A stretch of DNA of 55,587 bases from Verrucomicrobiota bacterium (GCA_021324235.1 JAJPJM010000113.1:1-55587); one strand, 5' to 3'; counted from the first letter of the stretch, positions 42,185-50,441 are shown. Numbers and translations: made by a program. The notes: generated by a model from the sequence alone, not told the origin.

Positions 42185-43222
42185 TTAGTGCGTCAACAAC
42201 TGGGCCCGGTACTCGGTGGGGGATTGGCCCAGGAGTTTTTTGAAAACGCGGTTGAAGTGTGTCAACGATTGGAAGCCGACCTCAAACGCGATCTCGCTCA
42301 CGCGCAGGTTCGGGTTGAGCAGGAGGTTTTTCGCCTTCTCGATGCGCACCCGGGAGAGATAATCGGTGAAGTTGATGCCCGTGACCCGTTTGAACATCTT
42401 GCAAAAATAGAAGGCGCTCATGTTGACCGCCTTGGAGACGTGGCCGAGTGACAGTTTCTCGGCCTGATGTTCGCAGATGTAATCCTTCGCCCGCTTGATG
42501 ACCGGCGATTCGGAGTTTTCCTGCTGGATGAAAACCTGGTTGCTGATCATGGCCAGGTGTTGGGCGAAAATCGTGAGCAATTTGACAACCGAATCATGCT
42601 CCTTGGCGGGCACCACTTTGCCGGCAAAATAGGCTTTCTTCAGTGTGTCGCGATTTATGTCCATGCCCCATTCCGACACCTGTTTGGCCACCCGTCCGAA
42701 CTGTGTCTCGGTCGGTTTCTTGCGGAATAGTTGCCCGGTTTGCAAATAACCGATCAACCGGTCGCTCAACCGCACCGGGACGGCGGTTTCGCAAAGGCCG
42801 GAATGACAGGTGATTGACTGCGGTTCGAGCGTCGCCTTTTCGCACAGGCGCTCCCGCGTTTGCAAACACGCCGCGCAGGCGCGGCTTTTCTGTGACATCA
42901 ACGCGCAAAACGGGTTCTCATTGCGCCGGCCGTGATACGGCAACTGCCAGGTTTCAATCGGCTGCAACACCATCGGCAAACCGGTCATGTCGCCAAAGGC
43001 GCGCTCGTATTCCTGATAAACCTTGGAGCCGATGAGCGCCTCGATCAGGGCGCGGTTGGCGTTGCCGTTCCCGTTCCCGTTCCCGTTCGGCGCCGCCGTG
43101 CCGGCCTTGGTCACCGCCGCACCCGTGTCCCGTGCCGGCAACTGGGGCGCGGCGGAATGCCCTTGAAAGTCAGAGGGAGCCGGGTGACTGACCGAATCTT
43201 GCCTAACAAATGTTGTTTGCAT
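42185..43222 (-). CDS. PocR-domain AraC-family transcriptional regulator
   Basis: The protein has 345 residues. The N-terminal 55 residues are low complexity, including an Asn-Gly run encoded by a 6-bp microsatellite. A PocR sensory domain follows (about 60-225) with its cysteine pattern in CALMSQKSRACAACLQTRERLC and CHSGLCETAVPV. The C-terminal 100 residues are an AraC double helix-turn-helix (LSLGHVSKAVNMSAFYFCKMFKRVTGINFTDYLSRVRIEKAKNLL, then VSEIAFEVGFQSLTHFNRVFKKLLGQSPTEYR). PocR domains bind small hydrophobic ligands in known cases. The target genes are unknown; the palindromes in its upstream gap are candidate sites. Confidence 0.9.
   Translation of the reverse strand: MQTTFVRQDSVSHPAPSDFQGHSAAPQLPARDTGAAVTKAGTAAPNGNGNGNGNANRALIEALIGSKVYQEYERAFGDMTGLPMVLQPIETWQLPYHGRRNENPFCALMSQKSRACAACLQTRERLCEKATLEPQSITCHSGLCETAVPVRLSDRLIGYLQTGQLFRKKPTETQFGRVAKQVSEWGMDINRDTLKKAYFAGKVVPAKEHDSVVKLLTIFAQHLAMISNQVFIQQENSESPVIKRAKDYICEHQAEKLSLGHVSKAVNMSAFYFCKMFKRVTGINFTDYLSRVRIEKAKNLLLNPNLRVSEIAFEVGFQSLTHFNRVFKKLLGQSPTEYRAQLLTH
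43061..43090. repeat. 6-bp microsatellite inside the PocR-AraC gene
   Basis: GTTCCC occurs three times in tandem, flanked by GTTGCC and GTTCGG variants. It encodes an Asn-Gly run in the linker before the sensory domain. Because the unit is 6 bp, gain or loss of units would keep the frame and change only linker length. Confidence 0.85.
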
Positions 43223-43245
43223 GACGACAAATTAAGTGAAGGAGC

Positions 43246-43262
43246 CAATTCCGACAATTGGT
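43246..43262. promoter_or_regulatory. Inverted repeat in the AraC/aroE divergent region
   Basis: CCAATT and AATTGG flank the 5-base spacer CCGAC, 24 bases upstream of the AraC start codon. It is a candidate operator for autoregulation. Confidence 0.4.
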
Positions 43263-43301
43263 GCCCAGCCTGATTGCGTACGAGGGAAAACCACTAGCCA
43301 C

Positions 43302-43318
43302 CTAAGGAAATTCCTTAG
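43302..43318. promoter_or_regulatory. 17-bp perfect palindrome in the AraC/aroE divergent region
   Basis: CTAAGGAA and TTCCTTAG surround a single A. It lies 80 bases upstream of the AraC start and about 125 bases before the aroE promoter. It could be a regulator site for either gene or an RNA hairpin. Confidence 0.45.
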
Positions 43319-43440
43319 TGAGGCGGCCGATGGGGTTGTTTCTTTCGGTGGTGGACTTCCGGGTTACGGCGGGGCGGCCGATTTCGGTTTTTGACACTGG
43401 CGGACGGGAAAAAAGGGTGGGACTCCGCGGACTTTGCGCT

Positions 43441-43468
43441 TTGAACTCGCGGGTTGGCCGCATATAAA
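43441..43468 (+). promoter_or_regulatory. Predicted aroE promoter, possibly giving a leaderless mRNA
   Basis: A -35-like TTGAAC (43441-43446) and a -10 box TATAAA (43463-43468) are 16 bp apart. The expected start of transcription, about 7 bases after the -10 box, coincides with the GTG codon at 43475. Confidence 0.5.
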
Positions 43469-43474
43469 TTTCGC

Positions 43475-44428
43475 GTGTCACAATCCGGCCTGCCCGCCAT
43501 CAATGCCGCCACGCGCTGCTGCGCGGTTTATGGTTTTCCCATCCGTCATTCCGCGTCGCCGGCCATGCACAACGCCGCCTTCGCCGCCCTCGGCCTGAAC
43601 TGGCGTTATCTCGCCTTGGAAGTGCGCCCTGATGATCTGCCCGCCGCCCTTGCGGGCGCCCGCGTGATGGGATTTGCCGGACTGAACCTGACCGTGCCCC
43701 ATAAACTGCTCGCGCTGGAACTGGTGGATGCCTTGGATGTATCAGCAAAAGTTTGGGGTGCAGTTAATACAATTCTTTTTGAAGGCCGGCATACGCGTGG
43801 TGGCTGGCGGCCGTTGCGGGAATTCAAGCAGGACTCGCCCGTCGAGATTCGCACGCGCGGATTTAATACGGACGCCGACGCGATTGTTGTCGCAGTGCGG
43901 GAGGATCTAAAAATCGAGTTACGCGGAAGAAAAGTTTTATTGCTTGGCGCGGGTGGGGCCGGGCGGACGGCGGCATTACGTTTTGCGACGGAAGGAATTT
44001 CAGAATTATTTTTAGTCAATCGCACATTTGGCAAAGCTCAAAAAATCCAGAGAGAAATCACAAAACAGTTTCCTTCGGTATACGTCGGTCTCGGCTATCC
44101 CAAAACCGAAGTCGATCTTGTGGTTAACGCGACGTCGCTGGGCTTGCAGCCGGGCGACCCAATACCGTTGGACGGAAAACAATTCCCGCTGAAACAGGCG
44201 GGGGCGGTTTATGACCTGATTTATCGTCCGGCGGAAACACCCTTGTTGAAGGCCGCCCGCAAGGCCGGGTGCCAAACGGGCAACGGCCTGGGCATGTTGC
44301 TGCACCAGGGCGCAAAGGCATTCGAAATCTGGACGGGCAAACCCGCGCCGCTCGGCGTGATGCGCCGCGCGCTGGAAGCGGAAGTTTATCGGTCCAGCGT
44401 CCACCGTCCACCGTCGAGCCCACACTGA
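43475..44428 (+). CDS. aroE: Shikimate dehydrogenase
   Basis: The enzyme reduces 3-dehydroshikimate to shikimate with NADPH in aromatic amino-acid synthesis. Substrate residues are visible: S-A-S-P in RHSASPAMHN, catalytic K77 in NLTVPHK and D133 in FNTDADA. The NADP site is LLLGAGGAGRTAALRF, and NATSLGLQ, YDLIYRPAETPLL and GNGLGMLLHQGA are typical. The start is uncertain: GTG at 43475 fits the promoter, and TTG at 43454 is the alternative. About 19 extra residues (EGRHTRGGWRPLREFKQDS) lie between K77 and D133 compared with E. coli AroE. The last dozen residues (SSVHRPPSSPH) are read from a 7-bp repeat array, so the natural C-terminus may have been replaced. Confidence 0.9.
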   Translation: MSQSGLPAINAATRCCAVYGFPIRHSASPAMHNAAFAALGLNWRYLALEVRPDDLPAALAGARVMGFAGLNLTVPHKLLALELVDALDVSAKVWGAVNTILFEGRHTRGGWRPLREFKQDSPVEIRTRGFNTDADAIVVAVREDLKIELRGRKVLLLGAGGAGRTAALRFATEGISELFLVNRTFGKAQKIQREITKQFPSVYVGLGYPKTEVDLVVNATSLGLQPGDPIPLDGKQFPLKQAGAVYDLIYRPAETPLLKAARKAGCQTGNGLGMLLHQGAKAFEIWTGKPAPLGVMRRALEAEVYRSSVHRPPSSPH

Positions 44429-44438
44429 AAGGTTGACC
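44390..44438. repeat. 7-bp-period array, left arm of the first four-helix-bundle cassette
   Basis: Seven words in exact register start at 44390, 44397, 44404, 44411, 44418, 44425 and 44432, and end at the base before the ATG at 44439. The first four share NCGTCCA or CCGTCGA. In reverse complement the word is TGGACNG, the same as in the array at 44852-44900 on the other side of the gene. Confidence 0.8.
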
Positions 44439-44828
44439 ATGAGCAAAATCCAAAAATTCGAGGACGTTCTCGCGTGGCAAAAAGCACGGGAACTGACCAG
44501 GGAAATTTATGCTCATGCCGAAGCCGGTCTATTTGCAAAAGATTTTGGACTGCGGGACCAAATTCAGCGCGCCTCGGTTTCGATCATGGGGAATGTTGCT
44601 GAAGGATTTGACCGGGGTGGGGATAAAGAGTTCATCCAGTTTCTTTCGATTTCAAAAGGCTCTTGTGGGGAAGTAAAATCGCACCTTTACGTTGCATTGG
44701 ATCAACAATACGTCAATTCCGCGCAGTTCAACCAGCTTTACAAGTCGGCTGATGAAGTGGGCCGGCTGCTCGCCGGATTCATGACTTACCTTGAACAATC
44801 CGATTTGCGCGGCAGGAAATTCAAATGA
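44439..44828 (+). CDS. Four-helix-bundle protein of the 23S rRNA intervening-sequence family
   Basis: I chose the ATG at 44439, with GAAAGG 6 bases upstream; the upstream in-frame TTG is less likely. The protein has 129 residues. The family signature is clear: FEDVLAWQKARELTREIYAHA, FGLRDQIQRASVSIMGNVAEGFDR, EFIQFLSISKGSCGEVKSHLYVALDQQYV. This S23/23S_rRNA_IVP family was first known from inserts in 23S rRNA genes of Leptospira and others. Crystal structures of relatives show pentameric bundles; the role is unknown. The gene lies between aroE and the prepilin peptidase gene, whose ATG overlaps its stop as ATGA. Inverted 7-bp arrays flank it. A paralogue is at 53569-53976. Confidence 0.9.
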   Translation: MSKIQKFEDVLAWQKARELTREIYAHAEAGLFAKDFGLRDQIQRASVSIMGNVAEGFDRGGDKEFIQFLSISKGSCGEVKSHLYVALDQQYVNSAQFNQLYKSADEVGRLLAGFMTYLEQSDLRGRKFK

Positions 44829-45970
44829 CACCAAACACTATTAGCTTGGTCGCTTGGACTGTGGACTGGCGACCGTGGACTGCGGACTGGTCACTGGTCC
44901 CGTTCCATTTCTGGTCACTGGTCTTCTTCGTGTTCGGTTGCATCGTCGGCAGTTTCCTGAATGTGTGCATTTACCGGCTGCCGCTGGGAATGAGCATCGT
45001 CACGCCGCCATCGCACTGCCCGCATTGCCAGTATTCCATTCCCTGGTACCTCAATGTGCCGCTGCTGACCTGGCTGGTGCTGCGCGGCCGCTGCAAAAAC
45101 TGCGGCGCGCCGATTTCACCGCGCTATTTCATCGTCGAGCTGCTGACGGGCGTGACGTTCCTGGGTTGCTGGCTGGCCTTTGGAAAGGTATCGCCGGTCA
45201 TCGTCATCCTTTACGTCATCCTGCTCGCCGGACTGATCGTCGCCACGTTCATTGACTTCGAACATTTCATCATCCCCGATGAAATCACCTATGGCGGCAT
45301 GGCCGTCGGATTGATCGCCTCGTTTTTGTTTCCGGCGCTGCACGGCGTTCACACGCTGACCGCGGGCATGTGGCAGAGCGTACTCGGCCTGGGCGCAGGG
45401 GCGGGAATCATTTACGCGATCCTGCGGCTGGGGAAACTGTTGTTCGGGCGACAGCGATTGAAATTGCCGCCGGACACCAAAATTGTCTTCACCGAGACGG
45501 CCGTGCAGCTGCCCGACCGGGAGATTGCCTACGACGAATTATTTTACCGCCAGTCGGACGTGATTACGCTGCGGGCGCGGACGGTGGAACTGGTGGATCG
45601 GGGTTACTCGGACGTGCGGGTGCGGCTGGCGCTCCGGTCGGGCTGGCTGGAAATCGGCGGGGAACGGCTGAATCCCGTCGAGGTGCCGTTCCTGGAGGCG
45701 GTCAGCGCGGAAATCGTGCTGCCGCGCGAGGCGATGGGCCTGGGCGACGTAAAATTCATGGGTGCCATCGGCGCATTCATCGGCTGGCAGGGCGTGGTGT
45801 TCTCGCTGATGGTCAGCTCCATGATCGGCGCGTTGGTGGGCATCGTTCTGATCTTGATGCGGCGTCGCGAATGGTCATCGCGGATGCCGTATGGTCCTTA
45901 CATCGCGCTGGCGGCGGCGATCTGGATTTTTTGCGGCAGGAGAATTATCCACGCCATTTTTGAGATGTAA
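44825..45970 (+). CDS. pilD: Prepilin peptidase (type IV leader peptidase) with a large internal insertion
   Basis: The protein has 381 residues. This A24 aspartic protease cleaves and N-methylates type IV prepilins. It has the N-terminal FGCIVGSFLNVCIYRLP, the zinc tetracysteine CPHC...CKNC and the catalytic pair D144 (TFIDFEHFIIPDE) and D308 (GLGDVKFMGAIG). The two aspartates are 164 residues apart versus about 64 in typical enzymes, because roughly 100 soluble residues (GRQRLKLPPDTKIVFTETA ... GWLEIGGERLNP) are inserted. Residues 9 to about 33 (WTVDWRPWTADWSLVP) are read from the 7-bp array at 44852-44900, so the N-terminus is partly repeat-derived. No pilus genes are adjacent. The symbol follows the family. 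Confidence 0.9.
   Translation: MTPNTISLVAWTVDWRPWTADWSLVPFHFWSLVFFVFGCIVGSFLNVCIYRLPLGMSIVTPPSHCPHCQYSIPWYLNVPLLTWLVLRGRCKNCGAPISPRYFIVELLTGVTFLGCWLAFGKVSPVIVILYVILLAGLIVATFIDFEHFIIPDEITYGGMAVGLIASFLFPALHGVHTLTAGMWQSVLGLGAGAGIIYAILRLGKLLFGRQRLKLPPDTKIVFTETAVQLPDREIAYDELFYRQSDVITLRARTVELVDRGYSDVRVRLALRSGWLEIGGERLNPVEVPFLEAVSAEIVLPREAMGLGDVKFMGAIGAFIGWQGVVFSLMVSSMIGALVGIVLILMRRREWSSRMPYGPYIALAAAIWIFCGRRIIHAIFEM
44852..44900. repeat. 7-bp-period array, right arm of the first four-helix-bundle cassette
   Basis: Seven words start at 44852 and step by 7 (for example CTGTGGA and CCGTGGA). Read one base on, the word is TGGACTG, the reverse-complement match of the left arm at 44390-44417. It lies inside the 5' end of the prepilin peptidase gene. 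Confidence 0.8.
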
Positions 45971-45977
45971 ACGTCGG

Positions 45978-48900
45978 CTACCGGAATTGCAAATAAGCCC
46001 GGCTGCCGTCGCTGCGCACGCCGCCAGTCTGGTTCTCCGCCAGGAACAGCCGTGAAGCTTCCACCTTGCCCGTCGAAAGAATGTAGGCGCGCACGGCCTT
46101 GGCGCGGTCGGTCGCCAGCGCCTCGAAATCGTTGCCAGTAACAGGAATGGAGGCCAGCAATAACACTTCCAACGGGTCGGCAACCGGCGGGAGCTTCAGT
46201 TGTGAAGGCGTGGTGGCCACCACGGTGCCGGAAGTGGGTGACGCGGAAGGATGAAAGCTTTTCATCATAATGGTCACGTCTTTTTGAACTTTTGGTGATC
46301 GAGACTGGATTTGCGCCATCGCGGCCACGAGATTCGTATTCGCGGCCAGCATGGCCGGCGTGATCTGGCCGTGGGCCCACGCCTCGCCATAAAGTTTTTT
46401 CACCAAAATCGCGTGTTCTTCCGGTGTCAGGGTGACCTGCTCGGGCGTCAGCGTCGTCTGCTGGGATTTGCGAAGCGACTGCCATTTCCGCAAATGCAGT
46501 TGTTTGTCCAGAAAGACCCGCTGCAAACCGTCCTTGTCGGCGACGGGATCGTCGCTGCCGGAAATTTCCAGGTTCACTCCCGGGTGCGCATAAAGTCCCT
46601 TGACCAGGGTATCGAGTTTTTGTTTGTCGACGGGGGTCAACTGCGCGTTGCCGGGCGCAAAATCCTCGTAACTCAGTTCCTCGCCGCCGCCAAAAGCCGC
46701 GCCAATCAGCGAGAACGGCGACGTGGCGACCTTGGTGAGGATGTTCATAATCGCGCGGGTGACGACCTTGCCGATGCGAAATTTCGGGTCATCGAGACTG
46801 CCCTCCACCGGCACGTCCAAAACAATTTGTCCGTTCCGATCCTTGAGAATCGCGACCGCCAGCCGCACGGGCAGATGCGTCGCATCGGGACTGTTTACCT
46901 TTTCGCCAAAGGTAAACTGGTCCAGCGTGATGACGTTTTTCGACTGCAATTTTTGCCCCACCAGATTGTACTCGAGGTCCAGGTTCAGTTTTCCCATGGC
47001 GATGCGATAGCCCGCGAACTTCGCTGCGTAGGGGCTGGCCGGTGTCAAATCCATTTCCTTGACCGAAACCTGCAGATGGTTCGTCTCCGTTCCGCTGAAC
47101 GGATTGATTTGGCCGGTGATGTTCACCGGGCCGACCCCGTCCACGGCCGCGTGCAGGTTCACGTCGGCGTGTTGGAGCTCCTTGGAGGAGATGCCCGCAA
47201 TTGTCCCGCCCGCCTGCAGGATGGTCAGGTGCACGTTCGGCGTGAGCGAACGGTCGGTGAAACTCATCGTGGCGTTGGAAACGACGATGCGATCAACGGT
47301 AATTTCCGGCAACGACGGGGCCGGCGTTACGGGATTTACGGTCGTTGAGTTTTTGGCGGTGATGACCGTGTTGGTGGCGGCGGGCGCGTTGGTTTCGGCC
47401 GGGTGCAGCGCCGTCAGCAGATTGATGGTGTGATTGGTTTCAACCACGACACGGGCGTAGGCGTTGTCCAGGACGATTTCCTTGATGGCGACCGATTGAG
47501 GATTCAGGTTCGCTTCAATGCCGTCAAACCGCAGGGAATCCCATTTCAAAAGGTCCTGGCCCATCACGCCGTCCACGGTGCGGAAATCGTCGAGCCGCGC
47601 GTCGCCCGAAAACGTGACTTGCGGCAATGCGTTTTCCGGCGTGCGCAAATGGATGTCGCCGTCGAGCCCGAGCCGGCTGCCGAGGATGAACAGGTTCAGT
47701 TTGGGTTCGAGATATGGATCCAGGGTCCCGAGGTCCAGGTTGGAGAGTGACAGGTGGATGTCGGCGGTCGGTGGGGAAAAGGAAGCCGCGATCTCCTCGT
47801 GGATGGCGCCATTGGTGTTCCAGCGCAGGGACAGGTCGGCGGTCAGGTTGGTGTGCGGCAGGTTGGAAATATTTCTGGCCGCGAACGTGATGTCATTCAA
47901 ATCCAGCCGCGCCGGGCGCGAATTCACGAGGTCCTCGAGATGCAGCGCGCAATTGGTGAAATCCACGTCGTGGACCGTGCCGCTCCACTGGTTCGTGCTG
48001 TTGAGCAACATCGCGACGGCGTTGGTGACCGAGCGCAACAGCAGCAAAATGCCGCCCGGCGCGTTGGTCGCGTTCTCGACCGGTTTCGCAGCTTCCAGGG
48101 CGTTGATGCTGGCATCCGGGTCGCGTTGCAAAAATAATTGCGCGCCGGTGGCGGACACTGAATCCACCTCGGCCTGCCGCGCTTCCAGGTCCACGCTCGC
48201 GCCGGTCACGGCAAAGTGCGTCAGCGCGACGATGTCATTGCTGCCGCCCGTTTGGGCGAGCCGGAAATCGCGCAGGGAAAAGTCGGTGTTCGTGACCGCG
48301 GCGACGCGGTTGCTGGCACTGAGTTCAAAGCGATAATCCGATTTGACCCCGATCACGCCGCTGCGGATTTCGAAATGCACAAAATCCTGGTACAGGGGCG
48401 CATATTTGTTGAGCGTGATGTCATCGAGCGTCAACCGGCCCTGGGAACGCAACGGATCCAGGTAAAAAAAGCCGCTCCAGTTGAACCGTTCGCCGGCGTC
48501 GGTGGTGCCGGCAAACGAATAAGGATTTTTATTGTCCGGGTCGGTGCGGAAATCCTGCAGGGTCACATTGAGCGGGCCGATGGTCCGCTCGAACGGCTCG
48601 CGCGTGGTGAAGTCGGTGAACGATGCCGAGGCGCCGGTGATTTGCAGCCGGCCCACGCGCAGCGCGAGCGGCCGGGGCGGCGCGGTCGGCGCAGCGGCGG
48701 GGGCGTTGGTCGAGAATTTAGCGACAAGGTCGGAAAAATTCAGCGTGTAATCCTTGTAGATCTGCACCCGGGCGTACGGTTTGGTCACGCTGATTTCCTT
48801 GAAAACCCAGGGATGGCCAAAAAACGACGAGAGCTGGAAGTTCACATAGACTTCGTCCCACGAGATGAACGGCTGGCCGTCCTTGTCCTTGATCAGCAGC

Positions 48901-49121
48901 CCGCGCACGGTGGTCGAAAGCACAAAGGGATTGATTTTGACCTTGTCGATCGAAACCTCGCGGCCGAGTTGCCGGGACAATTGTTTGACGGCGACGGCGC
49001 GGATGACGGGGGGCAGGATGAGAAAGCCCAGAATGGCGTAGCCCGACAGCAGGCCCAGGATCCAGACCAACAGTTTGCGTCGGCGTGGCGGGGCCGAATT
49101 TCCAAAGTTTACGCTCTTCAT
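45978..49121 (-). CDS. DUF748/AsmA-like envelope protein
   Basis: The protein has 1047 residues. One N-terminal transmembrane segment (LLVWILGLLSGYAILGFLILPPVI) is followed by the typical AsmA/DUF748 start (AVKQLSRQLGREVSIDKVKINPFVLSTTVRGLLIKDKDGQPFISWDEVYVNFQLSS). A long beta-rich body contains the DUF748 repeats (LDLEYNLVGQKLQSKNVITLDQFTFGEKVNSPDAT, LKDRNGQIVLDVPVEGSLDDPKFRIG). A C-terminal OmpA-like stretch ends it (ATDRAKAVRAYILSTGKVEASRLFLAEN). AsmA-type proteins bridge the envelope and are linked to lipid transport and outer-membrane assembly. The gene is convergent with pilD, with a gap of only 7 bases. Confidence 0.88.
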   Translation of the reverse strand: MKSVNFGNSAPPRRRKLLVWILGLLSGYAILGFLILPPVIRAVAVKQLSRQLGREVSIDKVKINPFVLSTTVRGLLIKDKDGQPFISWDEVYVNFQLSSFFGHPWVFKEISVTKPYARVQIYKDYTLNFSDLVAKFSTNAPAAAPTAPPRPLALRVGRLQITGASASFTDFTTREPFERTIGPLNVTLQDFRTDPDNKNPYSFAGTTDAGERFNWSGFFYLDPLRSQGRLTLDDITLNKYAPLYQDFVHFEIRSGVIGVKSDYRFELSASNRVAAVTNTDFSLRDFRLAQTGGSNDIVALTHFAVTGASVDLEARQAEVDSVSATGAQLFLQRDPDASINALEAAKPVENATNAPGGILLLLRSVTNAVAMLLNSTNQWSGTVHDVDFTNCALHLEDLVNSRPARLDLNDITFAARNISNLPHTNLTADLSLRWNTNGAIHEEIAASFSPPTADIHLSLSNLDLGTLDPYLEPKLNLFILGSRLGLDGDIHLRTPENALPQVTFSGDARLDDFRTVDGVMGQDLLKWDSLRFDGIEANLNPQSVAIKEIVLDNAYARVVVETNHTINLLTALHPAETNAPAATNTVITAKNSTTVNPVTPAPSLPEITVDRIVVSNATMSFTDRSLTPNVHLTILQAGGTIAGISSKELQHADVNLHAAVDGVGPVNITGQINPFSGTETNHLQVSVKEMDLTPASPYAAKFAGYRIAMGKLNLDLEYNLVGQKLQSKNVITLDQFTFGEKVNSPDATHLPVRLAVAILKDRNGQIVLDVPVEGSLDDPKFRIGKVVTRAIMNILTKVATSPFSLIGAAFGGGEELSYEDFAPGNAQLTPVDKQKLDTLVKGLYAHPGVNLEISGSDDPVADKDGLQRVFLDKQLHLRKWQSLRKSQQTTLTPEQVTLTPEEHAILVKKLYGEAWAHGQITPAMLAANTNLVAAMAQIQSRSPKVQKDVTIMMKSFHPSASPTSGTVVATTPSQLKLPPVADPLEVLLLASIPVTGNDFEALATDRAKAVRAYILSTGKVEASRLFLAENQTGGVRSDGSRAYLQFR

Positions 49122-49349
49122 TCCGATGCGAAAGCATCCGCCGAAACGCGTGCGCCGTCAATATTTTCAGAGGCGAGACGGTGGTCCGGTTGGGTGGGGC
49201 GGGTCGGTTCACCCCGCCGAAAGTTGTGCGAATATTTCCGGTTGTCATCAGGAAAAGATATGCCAGATTCAAGCTGACTTGTGTGTGACGTCGGCGCTGT
49301 GCGCCGATGGGAGTCGAGCCGCAGGCCCGACCCTGCAAAGGAGATGATT

Positions 49350-50366
49350 ATGCCAAAAATGCGCGCTGCTCAGATTGCCCGGCCCGGTGGGCCGTTTGAA
49401 ATTGTTGAACGTGAAATCCCCCAACCCGGCGCCGCCCAGGTGCGGATCAAGGTCCAGGCCTGCGGTGTTTGCCACAGCGATTCGCTCGTGAAGGAAGGTC
49501 ATTGGCCGGGCATTCAATATCCGCGGGTTCCGGGCCATGAAGTGGTCGGGACCATTGATGCCGTTGGCGCGGGAGTGACCCAGTGGAAACCCGGCCAGCG
49601 CGTGGGCGTGGGCTGGCATGGCGGTCATTGCGGTTATTGCGATGCCTGTCGCAGCGGCGATTTCTTCGCCTGCAAGGTTGCGCTACAGGTTACCGGCATT
49701 TCCTTTGATGGCGGTTATGCGGAATACATGGTGGCCCCGGCCGTTGCCGTGGCGCTGGTGCCGGATGATTTGTCCCCCGTGGAAGCGGCGCCACTCATGT
49801 GCGCGGGCATCACCACCTACAACGCGTTGCGGAACAGCGGCGCGCGCGCCGGCGAGGTCGTCGCCGTGCTCGGTCTGGGCGGCCTGGGTCATCTGGGCGT
49901 GCAATACGCCGTGAAGATGGGTTTCCGGACGGTGGGCATTGCGCGCGGGAAGGACAAGGAACCGCTGGCGCGGAAATTGGGCGCGCACCATTACCTTGAC
50001 AGCCAATCACAGGACGTGGCGGCGGAACTCCAGAAACTCGGCGGCGCCAAAGTCATCCTGGCCACCGTGACGAACGGCGATGCCATGAGCGCGGTACAGG
50101 GCGGCCTGGGCGTCAATGGAACGCTGATGGTCATCGGCGCGGCGCAGTCGATGCAGGTTTCGCCGTTGGCGCTGATCATGGGTTGCCGTTCGGTGAAGGG
50201 CTGGTATTCGGGAACGGCGGTGGATTCGCAGGATGCCCTGGCGTTCAGCGTGCTTTCCGGCGTGCGTTCGATGAATGAAATTTATCCGCTGGAAAAAGTG
50301 GCTGAGGCTTACGAGCGCATGGAGAGCGGCAAGGCCCGGTTCCGGGCGGTACTCGCCATTTCGTAA
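49350..50366 (+). CDS. Zinc-dependent medium-chain alcohol dehydrogenase
   Basis: The start is the ATG at 49350, preceded by AAGGAGA 5 bases upstream. The protein has 338 residues. The catalytic zinc motifs are CGVCHSDSLVKEGHW and GHEVVGTIDAVG, the structural-zinc cysteines are in HCGYCDACRSGDFFAC, and the NAD(P) site is AVLGLGGLGHLGVQYAVKMG. It oxidises alcohols or reduces aldehydes. The acidic or basic residue after the Rossmann strand is ARGKDKE, which would fit NADP or NAD, so cofactor choice is open. It could consume reduced cofactor from fermentation. The gene stands alone and is divergent from the DUF748 gene. Confidence 0.92.
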   Translation: MPKMRAAQIARPGGPFEIVEREIPQPGAAQVRIKVQACGVCHSDSLVKEGHWPGIQYPRVPGHEVVGTIDAVGAGVTQWKPGQRVGVGWHGGHCGYCDACRSGDFFACKVALQVTGISFDGGYAEYMVAPAVAVALVPDDLSPVEAAPLMCAGITTYNALRNSGARAGEVVAVLGLGGLGHLGVQYAVKMGFRTVGIARGKDKEPLARKLGAHHYLDSQSQDVAAELQKLGGAKVILATVTNGDAMSAVQGGLGVNGTLMVIGAAQSMQVSPLALIMGCRSVKGWYSGTAVDSQDALAFSVLSGVRSMNEIYPLEKVAEAYERMESGKARFRAVLAIS

Positions 50367-50418
50367 CCGCGGCCCGGCAACCGGCCGGACAGATTTTAAA
50401 CGCTATGGCAAAAGCGGC

Positions 50419-50441
50419 AACCGGCCGGTTTTAGACCGGTT
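50419..50441. terminator. Candidate hairpin between convergent genes
   Basis: AACCGGCCGGTT (50419-50430) is a perfect palindrome and AACCGG also pairs with CCGGTT at 50436-50441 across TTTTAGA. The phrase GGCAACCGGCCGG also occurs about 40 bases earlier at 50375-50387. It lies between the dehydrogenase and GH39 stops and may stop both transcripts. Confidence 0.45.

Noticed and set aside
44439-44828. Possible toxin-antitoxin component
   Set aside because: The four-helix-bundle family has no known toxin activity and no partner gene lies beside either copy.
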